64,000 bases of DNA from Megalopta genalis. Its lineage: Eukaryota > Arthropoda > Insecta > Hymenoptera > Halictidae. The notes under the pieces are model-generated. The model saw only the letters and a list, made by a program, of their open reading frames with translations. It searched no databases and was not told where the DNA came from. Location: the NCBI RefSeq assembly GCF_051020955.1, contig NW_027477097.1:35380-99379 (forward strand). Reading direction: 5' to 3'. Within the stretch, counting starts at the first letter, position 1, and each line of letters begins with the position of its first letter. Shown one piece after another: positions 1 through 14,942 of the stretch. The position numbers and the translations under genes are program-made.

Positions 1-3000
1 CGAATAAAATGATTTAGCTTCGCATACGTGTGATATACATGATATAGCTTCAAATGCAGGCGGAACAGCGAGCAAGCTTCGAATCCATGCGAAAAACATG
101 ATTTAGCTTCAAATCAGTGCGAAGTAGAACGCTTAGATTCAAATCCATATGAATCAACTGGTTTATCTTCAAAAACATGTGAAATACATGACTCAGCTTC
201 AATTGCATGCGAAACAATCGTGTTAGCTTCAAATCCACGCAAATCACATGATTTAGCTTCCAATCAATGCGAAGTAGAAGGCTTAGCTTCAAATCCAAGC
301 GAAACAAATGATTTAGCTTCAAATCAATGCGAAGGAGAAAGCTAGGCTTCAAACTCATGCGAAACAAATGATTTAGCTTCAAATACTTGTGATATACATG
401 ATATATCTTCAAATGCAGGCGAAACAAACGAGTTTTCTTCAAATCCATGCGAAATACATGACTTAGCTTCAAATCCATGCAAAGCACATGATATGGCTTC
501 AAAGCAATGCGAAGTAGAAGGCTGAGCTTCAAATACATGTGAAACAAATGGTTTAGTTTCAAATACTTGCGATATAAGTGATATAGATTCAACTGCAGGC
601 GAAACAAACGCGTTAGCTTCAAGTCCAAGCGAAACTCATTATTTAGCTGCAAATCAATGCGATATAGAAGGTTTAGCTTCAAACCATGCGACACAAATGA
701 TTTAGCTTCTGATACTTACGATATCAGTGATATAGCTTCAAATGCAGACGAATCAAACGAGTTAGCTTCAAATCCGTGCGACAGAAATGATTACGCTTCA
801 GACACTTGCGATATAAGTGATATAGATTCAAATGAATACGAAGCAAACGAGTTAGCATCGAATCCACGCGAAACACATTATTTAGCTTCAAAACAGTGCG
901 AATTAAAAGGCTTCGCTTCAAATCCATGCGAAACACATGATTTAGCTTCAAATCCATGAGAAACACATGGTTTACCTTCATATCCAAGCGAAACACATGA
1001 TTTACCTACAAATTAATGCAAAGTAGAAGGCTTATCTTCACAGCCATGCGACACAAATGATTTAGCTTCAAATACTTGCGATATAATTGATATAGCTTAA
1101 AATGCAGGCGAAACAAACGAGTTAGCTTCAAATCTGTGCGAAACACATGATTTAGCTTCAAATCCATGCGAAGCACATGATTTAGCTTCAAATCAATCCG
1201 AAGTAGAAGGCTTAGCTTCAAAGCCATGCGACACAAATGATTTAGCTTCAAATACTTGCGATATAATTGATATAGCTTCAAACGCAGGCGAAACAATCGC
1301 GTTAAATTCAAATCCACGAGACACAAATGATTTAGCTTCAAATCAATGCGAAGTTGAAGGCTTAGCTTCAAATCATTGCGAAACAAATGGTTTAGCTTCA
1401 AATACTTGTGGTATACATGATTTGGCTTCAACTGCATGCGAAACGAACGAGTTAGCTTCAAATCCAAGCGTAACACATGATTTAGCTTCAAATCAATGAG
1501 AAGTAGGAGGCTTAGCTTCAAATCCAATCGAATCACAAGATTTAGCTTCAAATCAATGAGAAGTAGAAAGCTTAGCTTAAAATCCATGCGAATCAAATGA
1601 TTTAGCTTCAAATACTTGTGATATACATGATATAGCACCAAATGCAGGCGAATCAAACGAGTTTTCTTCAAATCCAAGCGATACACATGATTTACCTTCA
1701 AATTAATGTGAAGTAGAAGGCTTATCACCAAAGCCATGCGACACAAATGATTCAGCTTCAAATACTTGCGATATAAATGATATAGCTTCAAATGCAGGCG
1801 AAACAATCGAGTTACCTCCAAATTCAAGCGAAACACATGATTTACCTTCAAATTAATGCAAAGTAGAAGGCTTATCTTCAAAGCCATGCGACACAAATGA
1901 TTTAGCTTCAAATACTTGCGATATAATTGATATAGCTTCAAATGCAGGCGAAACAAACGAGTTAACTTCAAATCTGCGCGAATCACAAGATTCAGCTTCA
2001 AATTCATGCGAAACACGTGGTTTAATTCATATTCTTGCGAATCAATTGGTTTAGATTCAGATACTTGTGATAAACATGATTTGGCTTCAAATGCAGGCGA
2101 AACAAACGAGTTACCATCAAATCCAAGCGAAACAAATGATTTACCTTCAAATCAATGAGAAGTAGAAGGCGTTGCTTTAAAACCATGCGACACAAATGAT
2201 TTAGTTTCAAATACTTGCGATATAATTGATAAAGCTTCAAATGCAGGCGAAACAAACGAGTTAGCTTCAAATCCAAGCGAAACACATGATTTAGTTTCAA
2301 ATCAAGTCAAAGTAGAAGGCTTTGCTTCAAATCCATGCGAAACACATGATTTAGATTCAAATCAATGCGAAGTAGAAGGCTTAGCTTCAAATCAATGCGG
2401 AACCAATGATTTAGATTCAAATACTTGCGATATAATTGATATAGTGTAAACTGCAGGCGAAACAAACGAGTTAGCTACAAATCCATGCAAAAAACATGAC
2501 TTAGCTTCAAATTCATGGGAAACACATGGTTTAGCTTCATATTCTTGCGAAACATATGGTTTAGTTTCAGATACTTGTGATAAACATGATTTAGTTTCAA
2601 CTGCATGCGAAACAAACGAGTTAGCTTCAAATCCATGCGAAACAAATTATTTAGCTACAAATCAATGCAAAGTAGAAGGCATAGCTCCAAATCCATGCGG
2701 AACCAATGGTTTAGTTTCAGATACTTGTGAAAAACATGATTTAGATTCAACTGCATGCGAAACAAACGAGTTAGCTTCAAATCCATGCGAAACAAATGTT
2801 GTAGCTCGAAATCAATGCGAAGTAGAAGGCTTAGCTACAAATACATGAGAAACAAATGATTTAGCTTCAGATAATTGCGATATAAGTGATATAGCACCAA
2901 AAGCAGTCGAAACAGACGAGTTAGCATCAAATCCATGCGAAACAAATGCTTTAGGTTCAGATACTTGCGATATAAGGGATGGAGCTTCAAGTGCAGGAGA

Positions 3001-4454
3001 AACTATCGAGTTAGCACCAAATCCATGCGAAAGAAATGAGTTAGCTACAAATAAATGCGAAGTAGAAGGCTTTGCTCCAAATCCATGCGGAATCAATGAT
3101 TTAGATTCAAATACTTGCGATTAAGTGATATAGAGTCAACTGCAGGCGATACAAACGTGTTAGCTACAAATCCATGCAAGAAACATGACTAACTTCAAAT
3201 CAATGCGATATAGAATGTCTAGATCCAAATCCATGCGAAACACATAATTTAGCTGCAAATCAATGCGATGTGGAAGATTCTGCTTCAAATCCATGCGAAA
3301 CACATGATTTAGTTTCAAATCAATGTGAAGTAGAACGCTTAGCTTCAAATCCATGCGAAACACATGATTTAGCTTCACATACTTGCGATATAAATGATAT
3401 AGCTTCAAATGCAAGGAGAAACAAACGAGTTAGCTTCAAATCCAAGCGATACACATGATTTAGTTTCAAATCAATGCGATGTAGAAGGCTTAGCTTCAAA
3501 TCGATGCGAAACAAATGATTTAGCTTCACATACTTGCGATATAAATGATATAGCTTCAAATGCAGGAGAAACAAACGAGTTAGCTTCAAATCTATGCGAA
3601 ACACATGATTTAGCTTCAAATCCAAGCGAAACACATGGTTTAGCTTCATATTCTTGCGAAACAAATGGTTTAGATTCAAATACTTGTGATAAATATGATT
3701 TAGCTTCAAATGCAGGCGAAACAAACGAATTAGTTTCAAATCCATGCGAAACACATGATTTTGCTACAAATCCAAGCGAAACACGTGGTTTATCTTCATA
3801 TTCTTGCGAAACAAATGGTTTAGCTTCATATACTTGTGATAAACATGATTTAGCTTCAACCGCATGCGAAACAATCGCGTTAGCTTCATATGCAAGGGAA
3901 ACAAACGATTTAGCTTCGAATCAATGCGAAGTTGTAGGCTTAGCATCAAATCAATGCGAAACAAACGAGTTAGATTCAAATCCATGCGAAACGCATGATG
4001 TAGCTTCAAATCAATGCGAAGTAGAAGGCGTAGCTTAAAATACACGCGACAAAATTGATTTAGCTTCAAATACTTGCGATATAATTGATATAGCTTCAAA
4101 TGCAGGCGAAAGAAACGAGTTAGTTCCAAATCCATGCGAAACACATGATTTAGCTTCAAATCCAAGCGAAAAACATGGTTTAGCTTCATATACTTGCGAT
4201 ATAAGTGATATAGCTTCAAATCCATGCGACACAAATGATTTAGCTTCAAATACTTGCTATAGAATTGATATAGCTGCAATGCAGGCGAAACAAACGAGTT
4301 AGCTTCAAGTCCAAGCGAAACACATGATTTAGTTTCAAATCAATGCGAAGTAGAAGGCTTAGCTTCAAATCCATGCGAAACAAATGATTTAACTTCACAT
4401 GCTTGCGATATAAATGATATAGCTTCAAATCCATGGGTCACAAATGATTTAGCT
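1..4454. repeat. Most heterogeneous part of the satellite
   Basis: Monomers here diverge more from each other than anywhere else outside the 163-bp blocks. Substitutions are frequent, 1-bp indels are common (for example near 61, 661, 2030 and 4270), and pentamer order is often broken by repeated C-D pairs (about 250-400). Between about 2,640 and 3,180 many monomers have GCTACAAAT or GCACCAAAT starts. Array edges usually show this kind of decay because unequal exchange homogenises the middle, so this may lie nearer the left border of the array. That is an inference; the border itself is not in the window. Confidence 0.7.
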
Positions 4455-4590
4455 TCAAATACTTGCTATAGAAGTGATATAGCTGCAATGCAGGCGAAAC
4501 AAACGAGTTAGCTTCAAATACTTGCGATAGAAGTGATATAGCTTCAAACGCAGGCGAAACGAACGAGTTACCTTCAAATTCAAGCGAAAC

Positions 4591-5512
4591 ACATGATTTA
4601 CCTTCAAATTAATGCGAAGTAGAAAGCTTATCTTCGAAGCCATGCGACACAAATGATTTAGCTTCAAATACTTGCGATATAATTGATATAGCTTCAAATG
4701 CATGCGAAACAAACGAGTTAGCTCCCAATCCATGCGAAACACATGATTTAGCTTCAAATCAAAGCGAAACACATGATTTAGCTTCAAATAAACGCGATGT
4801 AGAAAGTTTGGCTTCATAAACCGTGCGAAACTAATGATTTGCTTCAAATACTTGCGATATAAATGATATAGCTCCAAATGCAGGCAACACAAACGAGTCA
4901 GCTTCAAATATATGCGAAACACACGATTTAGCTTCAAATTCATGCGAAACACATGATTTAGCTTAAAATTCATGCGAAACAGATTATTTAGCTTCAAATA
5001 CTTGCGATATAAACGATATACCTTCAAATGCAGGCAAAACAAACGAGTTAGCTTCAAGTCCATGCGGAACACATGATTTAGCTTCAAATCAATGCGGAGC
5101 ACATGGTTTAGCTTCATATGCTTGCGAAACAAGTGGTTTAGCTTCAGATACTTGTGATAAACATGATTTAGCTTCAACTGCATGCGAAACAAACGAGTTA
5201 GTTTAAAATCGAAGAGAAACACACGATTTAGCTTCAAATCAATGCGAAGTAGAAGGCTTAGCTTCAAATTGATGCCATACGAATGATTTAGCTTCAAATA
5301 CCTGCGATAGAAGGGATATAGCTTCAAATGCAGGCGAAACAAACGAGTTAGCTTCAAGTCTATGCGAAAGACATGATTTAGCTTCAAATTCATGCGAAAC
5401 TCGTGGTTTAGCTTCATATTCTTGCGAAACAAATGGTTTAGATTCAGATACTTGTGATAAACATGATTTTGAATCAAATGCAGGCGAAACAAACGAGTTA
5501 GTTTCAAATCCA
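4591..5512. repeat. Segmental duplication, left copy (offset 3,087 bp)
   Basis: This 922-bp satellite segment recurs almost unchanged at 7678-8599. Shared idiosyncratic variants prove common descent: AGAAAGTTTGGCTTCATAAA at 4801 and 7888, the 29-bp monomer around 4837-4840 (GATTTGCTTC), the AACACAAACGAGTCAG monomer and the GATTTTGAATCAAATG monomer near the right end. The offset of 3,087 is close to, but not exactly, a multiple of 30, as expected from accumulated 1-bp indels in between. Confidence 0.9.
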
Positions 5513-7677
5513 AGCGAAACACATGATTTAGCTTCAAATCCAAGCGAAACACATGGTTTAGCTTCATATTCTTGCGAAACAAATGGTTTAGCTTCATATA
5601 CTTGTGATAAACATGATTTAGCTTCAACCGCCTGCGAAACAAACGAGATAGCATTAAAACCAAGCGAGACACATGATTTAGCTTCAAATCAATGCGAAGT
5701 AGATGGCTTAGCTTCATATCCATGCGAAACAAATGGCTTAGCTCAAATACTTGCGAATATAAGTGATACAACTTCAAATGCATGCGAAACAAGCGAGTTA
5801 ACATCAAATCCATGCGAAACACATGATTTAGCTATAACTCAATGCAAAGTAGAAGGCGTAGCTTCAAATCCATGCGGAACAAATGATTTAGCTTCAAATA
5901 CTTGCGATATAAACGATATACCTTCAAATGTAGGTAAAACAAACGAGTTAGCTTCAAATCCATGCGGAACACATGATTTAGCTTCAAATCAATGCGAAGC
6001 ACATGGTTTAGCTTCATATGCTTGCGAAACAAGTGACTTAGCTTCAGATACTTGTGATAAACATGATTTAGCTTCAACTGCATGCGAAACAAACGAGTTA
6101 GTTTAAAATCCAAGAGAATCACACGATTTAGCTTCAAATCAATGCGAAGTAGAAGACTTAGCTTCAAATCGATGCCATACGAATGATATAGCTTCAAATA
6201 CCTGCGATATAAACGATATACCTTCAAATGTAGGCAAACCAAACGAGTTAGCTTCAAATCCATGCGGAACACATGATTTAGCTTCAAATCAATGCGAAGC
6301 ACATGGTTTAGCTTCATATGCTTGCGAAACAAGTGGTTTAGCTACAGATACTTGTGATAAACATGATTTAGCTTCAACTGCATGCGAAACAAACGAGTTA
6401 GTTTAAAATCCAAGCGAAACACACGATTTAGCTTCAAATCAATGCGAAGTAGAAGGATTAGCTTCAAATCGATGCCATACGAATGATTTAGCTTCAAATA
6501 CCTGCGATTAAATGATGTAACTTCAAATGCAGGCGAAACAAACGAGTTAGCTTCAAATCCATACGAAACACATGATTTACCTTCAAATTAATGCAAAGCA
6601 GAAGGTTTATCTTCAAAGCCATGCGACACAAATGATTTAGCTTCAAATACTTGTTATATAATTGATATAGCTTCAAATGCAGGCGAAACAAACGAGTTAG
6701 CTTCTAATCCAAGCGAAACACATGATTTAGTTTCAAATCAATGCGAAGTAGAATGCTTAGCTTCAAATCCATGCGACACAAATTATTTAGTTTCAAATAC
6801 TTGCGATAGAAGTGATATAGCTACAATGCAGGCGAAACAAACGAGTTAGCTTCAAAGCCATGCGAAGCAAATGATTTAGCTTCAAATACTTGCGATATAA
6901 TTGATATAGCTTCAAATGCAGGCGAAACAAACGAGTTAGCTTCAAATCCAAGCGAAACACATGATTTAGTTTCAAATCAACGCGAAGAAGAAGGCTTAGC
7001 TTCAAATCCATGCGAAACAAATGATTTAGCTTCATATACTTGCCATATAAATGATATAGCTTCAAATGCAGGCGAAACAAACGAGTTAGCTTCAAATCCA
7101 AGCGAAAAACATGATTTACCTTCAAATTAATGCAAAGTAGGAGGCTTATCTTCAAATCCATGCGAAACACATGATTTAGCTTCAAATCCAAGCGAAACAC
7201 ATGGTTTAGCTTCATATTCTTGCGAAACAAATGGTTTAGCTTCATATACTTGTGATAAACATGATTTAGCTTCAACTGCATGCGAAACAAACGAGTTAGC
7301 ATGAAAACCAAGCGAGACACGTGATTTAGCTTCAAATCAATGCGAAGTAGATGGCTTAGCTTCATATCCATACGAAACAAATGACATAGCTTCAAATACT
7401 TGCGAATATAAGCGATACAGATCAAATGAATGCGAAACAAACGAGGTAGCTTCAAATCCATGCGAAACAAATGATTTTTCTTCATATACTTGCGATACAA
7501 GTGAACTAGCTTCAATTGCAGCGAAACAAACCAGGTAGCTTCAATTCCATGCGAAACACATGATTTAGATTAAAATTCATACGAAACAGATTATTTAGCT
7601 TCAAATACTTGCGATATAAACGATATACCTTCAAATGCAGGCAAAACAAACGAGTTAGCTTCAAGTCCATGCGGAAC

Positions 7678-8599
7678 ACATGATTTACCTTCAAATTAAT
7701 GCGAAGTAGAAGGCTTATCTTCGAAGCCATGCGACACAAATGATTTAGCTTCAAATACTTGCGATATAATTGATATAGCTTCAAATGCATGCGAAACAAA
7801 CGAGTTAGCTCCCAATCCATGCGAAACACATGATTTAGCTTCAAATCAAAGCGAAACACATGATTTAGCTTCAAATAAACGCGATGTAGAAAGTTTGGCT
7901 TCATAAACCGTGCGAAACTAATGATTTGCTTCAAATACTTGCGATATAAATGATATAGCTCCAAATGCAGGCAACACAAACGAGTCAGCTTCAAATATAT
8001 GCGAAACACACGATTTAGCTTCAAATTCATGCGAAACACATGATTTAGCTTAAAATTCATGCGAAACAGATTATTTAGCTTCAAATACTTGCGATATAAA
8101 CGATATACCTTCAAATGCAGGCAAAACAAACGAGTTAGCTTCAAGTCCATGCGGAACACATGATTTAGCTTCAAATCAATGCGGAGCACATGGTTTAGCT
8201 TCATATGCTTGCGAAACAAGTGGTTTAGCTTCAGATACTTGTGATAAACATGATTTAGCTTCAACTGCATGCGAAACAAACGAGTTAGTTTAAAATCGAA
8301 GAGAAACACACGATTTAGCTTCAAATCAATGCGAAGTAGAAGGCTTAGCTTCAAATTGATGCCATACGAATGATTTAGCTTCAAATACCTGCGATAGAAG
8401 GGATATAGCTTCAAATGCAGGCGAAACAAACGAGTTAGCTTCAAGTCTATGCGAAAGACATGATTTAGCTTCAAATTCATGCGAAACTCGTGGTTTAGCT
8501 TCATATTCTTGCGAAACAAATGGTTTAGATTCAGATACTTGTGATAAACATGATTTTGAATCAAATGCAGGCGAAACAAACGAGTTAGTTTCAAATCCA
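7678..8599. repeat. Segmental duplication, right copy (offset 3,087 bp)
   Basis: Partner of 4591-5512, sharing the same rare variants in the same order. Homology stops at the right end where this copy continues with CCATGCGAAAC and the left copy with CCAAGCGAAAC. The breakpoints fall inside ordinary monomers, consistent with unequal exchange between misaligned monomers. Confidence 0.9.
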
Positions 8600-11500
8600 T
8601 GCGAAACACATGATTTAGCTTCAAATCCAAGCGAAACACATGGTTTAGCTTCATATTCTTGTGAAACAAATGGTTTTGCTTCTGATAATTGTGATAAACA
8701 TGATTTAGCTTCAACTGCATACGAAACAAACGAGTTAGCTTCAAATTCAAGGGAAACACATGATTTAGATTCAAATTAATGCGAAGTAGAAGGCTTATCC
8801 TCAAAGCCATGCGACACAAATGGTTTAGCTTCAAATATTTGCGATACAATTGATATAGCTTCAAATGCATGCGAAACAAACGAGTTAGCTTCAAATCCAA
8901 GCGAAACACATGATTTAGTTCCAAATCAATTTGAAGTAGAAGGCGTAGCTTCAAATCCATGCGGAACAAATGATTTAGCTTCAAATACTTGCGATATAAA
9001 TGATATAAAATCAAATGCAGGCAAAACAAACGAGTTAGCTTCAGATCCATGCGGAACACAAGATTTAGCTTCAAATCAATGCGAAACACATGGTTTAGCT
9101 TCATATACTTGCGAAAGAAGTGGTTCAGCTTCAGATACTTGTGATAAACATGATTTAGCTTCAACTCCATGCGAAACAATCGCGTTAGTTTCAAATCAAT
9201 GCGCATTTGATGTCAGCTTCAAATTCATGCGAAGCAAACGATTTATCTTCAGATACTGGCGATGCAAGTGATATAGCATCAAATGCGGGCGAAAAGAACG
9301 AGTTATCTTCAAATCCATGCGAAACACGTTATTTAGGTTCAAAACGAAAGATTTAGATTCAAATACTTGCGAAATAAATGATATAGCTTCAGATGTAGGC
9401 AAAACAAACGAGTTAGCTTCAAATCCATGCGGAACACATGATCTAGCTTCAAATCAATGCGAAGTAGAAGGCGTAGCTTCAAATACATGCGTCACAAATG
9501 ATTTAGCTTCAATTACTTGTGGTATAGATGATAAAGCTTCAAATGCAGGCGAAACAAACGAGTTAGCTTCAAATCCAAGAGAAACACACGATTTAGCTTT
9601 AAATCAATGCGAAGTAGAAGGCTTAGCTTCAAATCGATGCGATACTTATGTGTTAGCTTCGGATACCTGCGATAGAAGTGATATAGCTTCAAATGCAGGC
9701 GAAACAAACGAGTTAGCTTCAAGTCTATGCGAAGCACATGATTTAACTTCAAATCAATGCGAAGTAGTAGGATAAGCTTCAAATGCATAGGAAACATATG
9801 ATTTACCTTTAAATACTTGTGATATAAATAAAGTAGATTCAAATGCAGGCGAAAGAAATGAGTTATCTTGAGATCCATGCGAAACACATGATTTAGCTTC
9901 AAATCAATGCGAAGTAGAAGGCTTAGCTTCAAATCCAAGCGAAACACATGATTTAGCTCCAAATCAATGCGAAGTAGGAAGCTTAGCTTCTAATCTATGC
10001 GAATCAAAGGATTTAGCTTCAAATCAATGCGTAGTAGAAAGCTTAGCTTCGAATCCATGCGAAACGGATTATTTTGCTTCAAATCAATGCGAAGTAGTAC
10101 ACTTAGCTTCAAATCTATGCGGAACAAATGGTTTAGCTTCAAATACTTGTGAAATAAATCATTTAGCTTCAACTGCATGAGAAACAAACCAGTTAGCTTC
10201 ATATCCATGCAAAACACATGATTTAGATTCCAATCAATGCGAAGTAGAAGACTTATCTTCAAATCCATGCGAAACGAAAGATTTAGCTTCAAATTCTTGC
10301 GAATATAAGTGATATAGCTTCAAATGCAGGCGAGAAAAACGAGTTAGCTTCAAATCCATGCGAAACAGGTGATTCAGCTTCAAATCAATGCGAAGTAGAA
10401 CGCTTAGCTTCAAACCCGAGCGAATCATATGGTTCAGCTTCAAATACTTGTGATATACATGATTCCGCTGCAACTGCATGCGAAACAAACGAGTTACCTT
10501 CAAATCCATGCGAAACACATGATTTAACTTCAAATCAATGCGAAGTAGAAGGCTTAGCTTCAAATCTATACGAATCAAATGGTTTAGTTTCAGATAATTG
10601 TGATGTATATGATTTAGCTTCAACTGCAGGCGAAGCAAACGAGTTAGCTTCAAATCAATGCAAAACACATGATTTAGCTTCCAATCGATGCGAAGTAGAA
10701 GGCATAGCTTCAAATCCATGCGACACAAATGATTTAGCTTCAAATACCTGCGATATAAATGATATGGCCTCAAATGCAGGCCAAACAAACGAGTTAGCTT
10801 CAAATCCATGCGAAACACATGTTTTAGTTACAAATCAATGCGAAGTAGTAGGCATAGCTTCATATCCATGCGACACAAATGATTCAGATTCAAATACTTG
10901 CAATATAATTGATATAGCTTCAAATGCAGGCGAAACAAACGAGGTAGCTTCAAATCGAAGCGAAACACATGATTCAGTTCCAAATCAATGCGAAGAAGAA
11001 GGCTTAGCTTCAAATCCATGCGAAACAAATGATTTAGCTTCATATACTTGCAATATAAATGATATAGCTTCAAATGCAGGCGAAACAAACGAGTTAGCTT
11101 CAAATCCAAGCGAAAAACATGATTTACCTTCAAATTAATGCAAAGTAGGAGGCTTATCCTCAAAGCCATGCGACACAAATGATTTAACTTCAAATACTTG
11201 CGATATAATTGATATAGCTTCAAATGCAGGCGAAATAAACGAGTTAGCCTCAAATCTATGTGAAACACATGAGTCAGCTTCTAATTCATGCGAAACACAT
11301 GGTTTAGCGTCATATTCTTGCGAAACAAATGGTTTAGATTCCGATAATTGTGATAAACATTATTTAGCTACAAATGCAGGCGAAACACATAATTTAGATA
11401 CAAACCAATGCGACGTAGAAGGCTTAGCTTCAAATCCATGCGAAACACATGATTTCGCATCAATTCCATGGGAGAAAAAAAATTTAGATTCAAATTCATG

Positions 11501-11744
11501 CGTAACATATGGTTTAGCTTCATATTCTTGTGAAACAAATGGTTTTGCTTCTGATAATTGTGATAAACATGATTTAGCTTCAACTGCATACGAAACAAAC
11601 GAGTTAGCTTCAAATTCAAGGGAAACACATGATTTAGATTCAAATTAATGCGAAGTAGAAGGCTTATCCTCAAAGCCATGCGACACAAATGGTTTAGCTT
11701 CAAATATTTGCGATACAATTGATATAGCTTCAAATGCATGCGAA

Positions 11745-12733
11745 ACAAACGAGTTAGCTTCAAATCCAAGCGAAACACATGATTTAGTTCCAAATCAATT
11801 TGAAGTAGAAGGCTTAGCTTCAAATCCAAGCGAAACACATGATTTAACTTCAAATTAATGCAAAGTGGAAGGCTTGTACTCAAAGCCATGCGACACAAAC
11901 GATTTAGCTTCAAATACATGCGATATAATTGATATAGCTTCAAATGCAGGCGAAACAAACGAGTTAGCTTCAAATCTGTGCGAAATACATGACTTAGCTT
12001 CAAATTCATGTGAAACACATGGTTTAGCTTCATATTCTTGCGAAACAAATGGTTTAGATTCAGATAATTGTGATAAACATGATTTAGCTTCAAATGCAGG
12101 CGAAACAAACGAGTTGCCTTCAAATCCAAGCTAAACACCTGATTTACCTTCTAATTAATGCAAAGTAGAAGGCTTATCTTCAAAGCCATGCGACACAAAT
12201 GATTTAGCTTCAAATACTTGCGATATAATTGATATAGCTTCAAATGCAGGCGAAACAAACGAGTTAGCTTCAAATCTGTGCGAAACACATGATTTAGCTT
12301 CAAATTCATGCGAAACACATGGTTTAGCTTCATATTCTTGCGAAACAAATGCTTTAGATTCAGATACTTGTGATAAACATAATTTAGCTTCAAATGCAGG
12401 GGTAACAAACGAGTTAGTTTCACATCCATGCGAAACACATGATTTAGCTTCAAATCCATGCGAAACACATGATTTAGTTTCAAATCAATGCGAAGTAGTC
12501 GACATAGCTTCATATCCATGCGAAACAAATGATTTAGCTTCACATACTAGCGATATAAATGATATAGCCTCAAATGCAGGCGAAACAAACGAGTTAGCTT
12601 CAAATCCAAGCGAAACACATGATTTACCTTCAAATTAATGCGAAGTAGAAGGCTTATCCTCAAAGCCATGCGACACAAATGATTCAGCTTCAAATACTTG
12701 CGATATAATTGATTTAGCTTCAAATGCATGCGA
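11745..12733. repeat. Segmental duplication, left copy (offset 3,448 bp)
   Basis: About 989 bp recurring at 15193-16181. Diagnostic shared variants are CAATTTGAAGTAG (11796 and 15244), GGCTTGTACTC, the stop-creating CCAAGCTAAACACC monomer (near 12129 and 15577) and the AGTCGACATAG and CATACTAGCGATAT monomers. The offset is within 2 bp of 23 pentamers (3,450). Confidence 0.9.
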
Positions 12734-12869
12734 AACAAACGAGTTAGCTTCAAATCCAAGCGAAACACATGATTTAGTTCCAAATCAATGCGAAGTAGAA
12801 GGCTTAGCTTCAAATCCATGCGACACAAATGTTTTAGCTTCAAATACTTGCGATAGAAGTGATATAGCT

Positions 12870-14942
12870 TCAATGCAGGCGAAATAAACGAGTTAGCTTC
12901 AAATCTGTGCGAAACACATGATTTAGCTTCAAATCCATGCGAACCACATGATTTAGTTTCAAATCAATGTGAAGTAGAAGGCTTAGCTTCAAATCCATGC
13001 GAAACACATGATTTAGTTTCAAATCAATGCGAAGCAGAAGGCTTAGCTTCAAATCCATGCGAAACAAATGATTTAGTTTCACATACTTGCGATATAAATG
13101 ATATAGCTTCAAATGCAGGCGAAACAAACGAGTTAGCTTCAAATCCAAGCGAAGCACGTGATTTACCTTCAAATTAATGCGAAGTAGAAGGCTTATCCTC
13201 AAAGCAATGCGACACAAATGATTTAGCTTCAAATACTTGCGATACAATTGATATAGCTTGAAATGCATGCGAAACAAACGAGTTAGCTTCAAATCCAAGC
13301 GAAACACATGATTTAGTTCCAAATCAATGCGAAGTAGAAGGTTTAGCTTCAAATCCAAGCGAAACACATGATTTTCCTTCAAATTAATGCGAAGTAGAAG
13401 GCTTATTCTCAAAGCCATGCGACACAAATGATTTAGCTTCAAATACTTGCGATATAATTGATATAGCATCAAATGCAGGCGAAACAAATGAGTTAGCTTC
13501 AAATCTGTGCGAAACACATGATTTAGCTTCATATCAATGCGAAGTAGAAGGCTTAGCTTCAAAGCCATGCGACACAAATGGTTTAGCTTCAAATACTTGT
13601 GATACAATTGATATAGCTTCAAATGCATGCGAAACAAACGAGTTAGCTTCAAATCCAAGCGAAACACATGATTTAGTTCCAAATCAATGCGAAGTAGAAG
13701 GCTTAGCTTCAAATCCAAGCGAAACACATGATTTACCTTCAAATTAATGCGAAGTAGAAGGCTTATCCTCAAAGCCATGCGACACAAATGATTCAGCTTC
13801 AAATACTTGCGATACAATTGATATAGCTTGAAATGCATGCGAAACAAACGAGTTAGCTTCAAACCCAAGCGAAACACATGATTTAGTTCCAAATCAATGC
13901 GAAGTAGAAGGTTTAGCTTCAAATCCAAGCGAAACACATGATTTTCCTTCAAATTAATGCGAAGTAGAAGGCTTATTCTCAAAGCCATGCGACACAAATG
14001 ATTTAGCTTCAAATACTTGCGATATAATGGATATAGCTTCAAATGCAGGCGAAACAAACGAGTTAGCTTCAAATCCAAGCGAAGCACGTGATTTACCTTC
14101 AAATTAATGCGAAGTAGAAGGCTTATCCTCAAAGCAATGCGACACAAATGATTTAGCTTCAAATACTTGCGATACAATTGATATAGCTTGAAATGCATGC
14201 GAAACAAACGAGTTAGCTTCAAATCCAAGCGAAACACATGATTTAGTTCCAAATCAATGCGAAGTAGAAGGTTTAGCTTCAAATCCAAGCGAAACACATG
14301 ATTTTCCTTCAAATTAATGCGAAGTAAAAGGCTTATTCTCAAAGCCATGCGACACAAATGATTTAGGTTCAAATACTTGCGATATAATTGATATAGCATC
14401 AAATGCAGGCGAAACAAATGAGTTAGCTTCAAATCTGTGCGAAACACATGATTTAGCTTCATATCAATGCGACGTAGAAGGCTTAGCTTCAAAACCATGC
14501 GACACAAATGGTTTAGCTTCAAATACTTGCGATACAATTGATATAGCTTCAAATGCATGCGAAACAAACGAGTTAGCTTCAAATCCAAGCGAAACACATG
14601 ATTAAGTTCCAAATCAATGCGAAGTAGAAGGCTTAGCTTCAAATCCAAGCGAAACACATGATTTACCTTCAAATTAATGCGAAGTAGAAGGCTTATCCTC
14701 AAAGCCATGCGACACAAATGATTCAGCTTCAAATACTTGCGATATAATTGATTTAGCTTCAAATGCAGGCGAAACAAACGAGTTAGCTTCAAATCCAGGC
14801 GAAACACATGGTTTAGCTTCATATTCTTCCGAAACAAATGGTTTAGCTTCATATACTTGAGATATAAATGATATAGCTTCAAATGCAGGCGAAACAGACG
14901 AGTTAGCTTCAAATCCCAGCGAAACACATGGTTTAGTTTCAA
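12870..14942 (-). other. Longest stop-free run in the satellite (690 codons), not called as a gene
   Basis: The minus strand reads without a stop for 690 codons as a ten-residue repeat of the form LKLNHVFRMD / LKLTRLFRLH / LKLYQLYRKY / LKLNHLCRMA / LRISLLLRIN. The run exists because the monomer is exactly ten codons long and none of the five class consensuses has a stop in this frame. The first codon is TTG, not ATG. No promoter, splice site or polyadenylation context stands out. A similar run at 51475-53484 (669 codons) also opens with TTG. I regard both as by-products of the repeat. Confidence 0.6.

Noticed and set aside
7512..9206. Long minus-strand frame (564 codons) as a repetitive protein gene; likewise 23042-24679, 24856-26328 and 58415-60175
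   Set aside because: Open length follows from the ten-codon period and a stop-free consensus. Those whose first codon I read begin at TTG or GTG, frames are cut by 29- and 31-bp monomers, and no promoter, intron or 3' end signal is associated.
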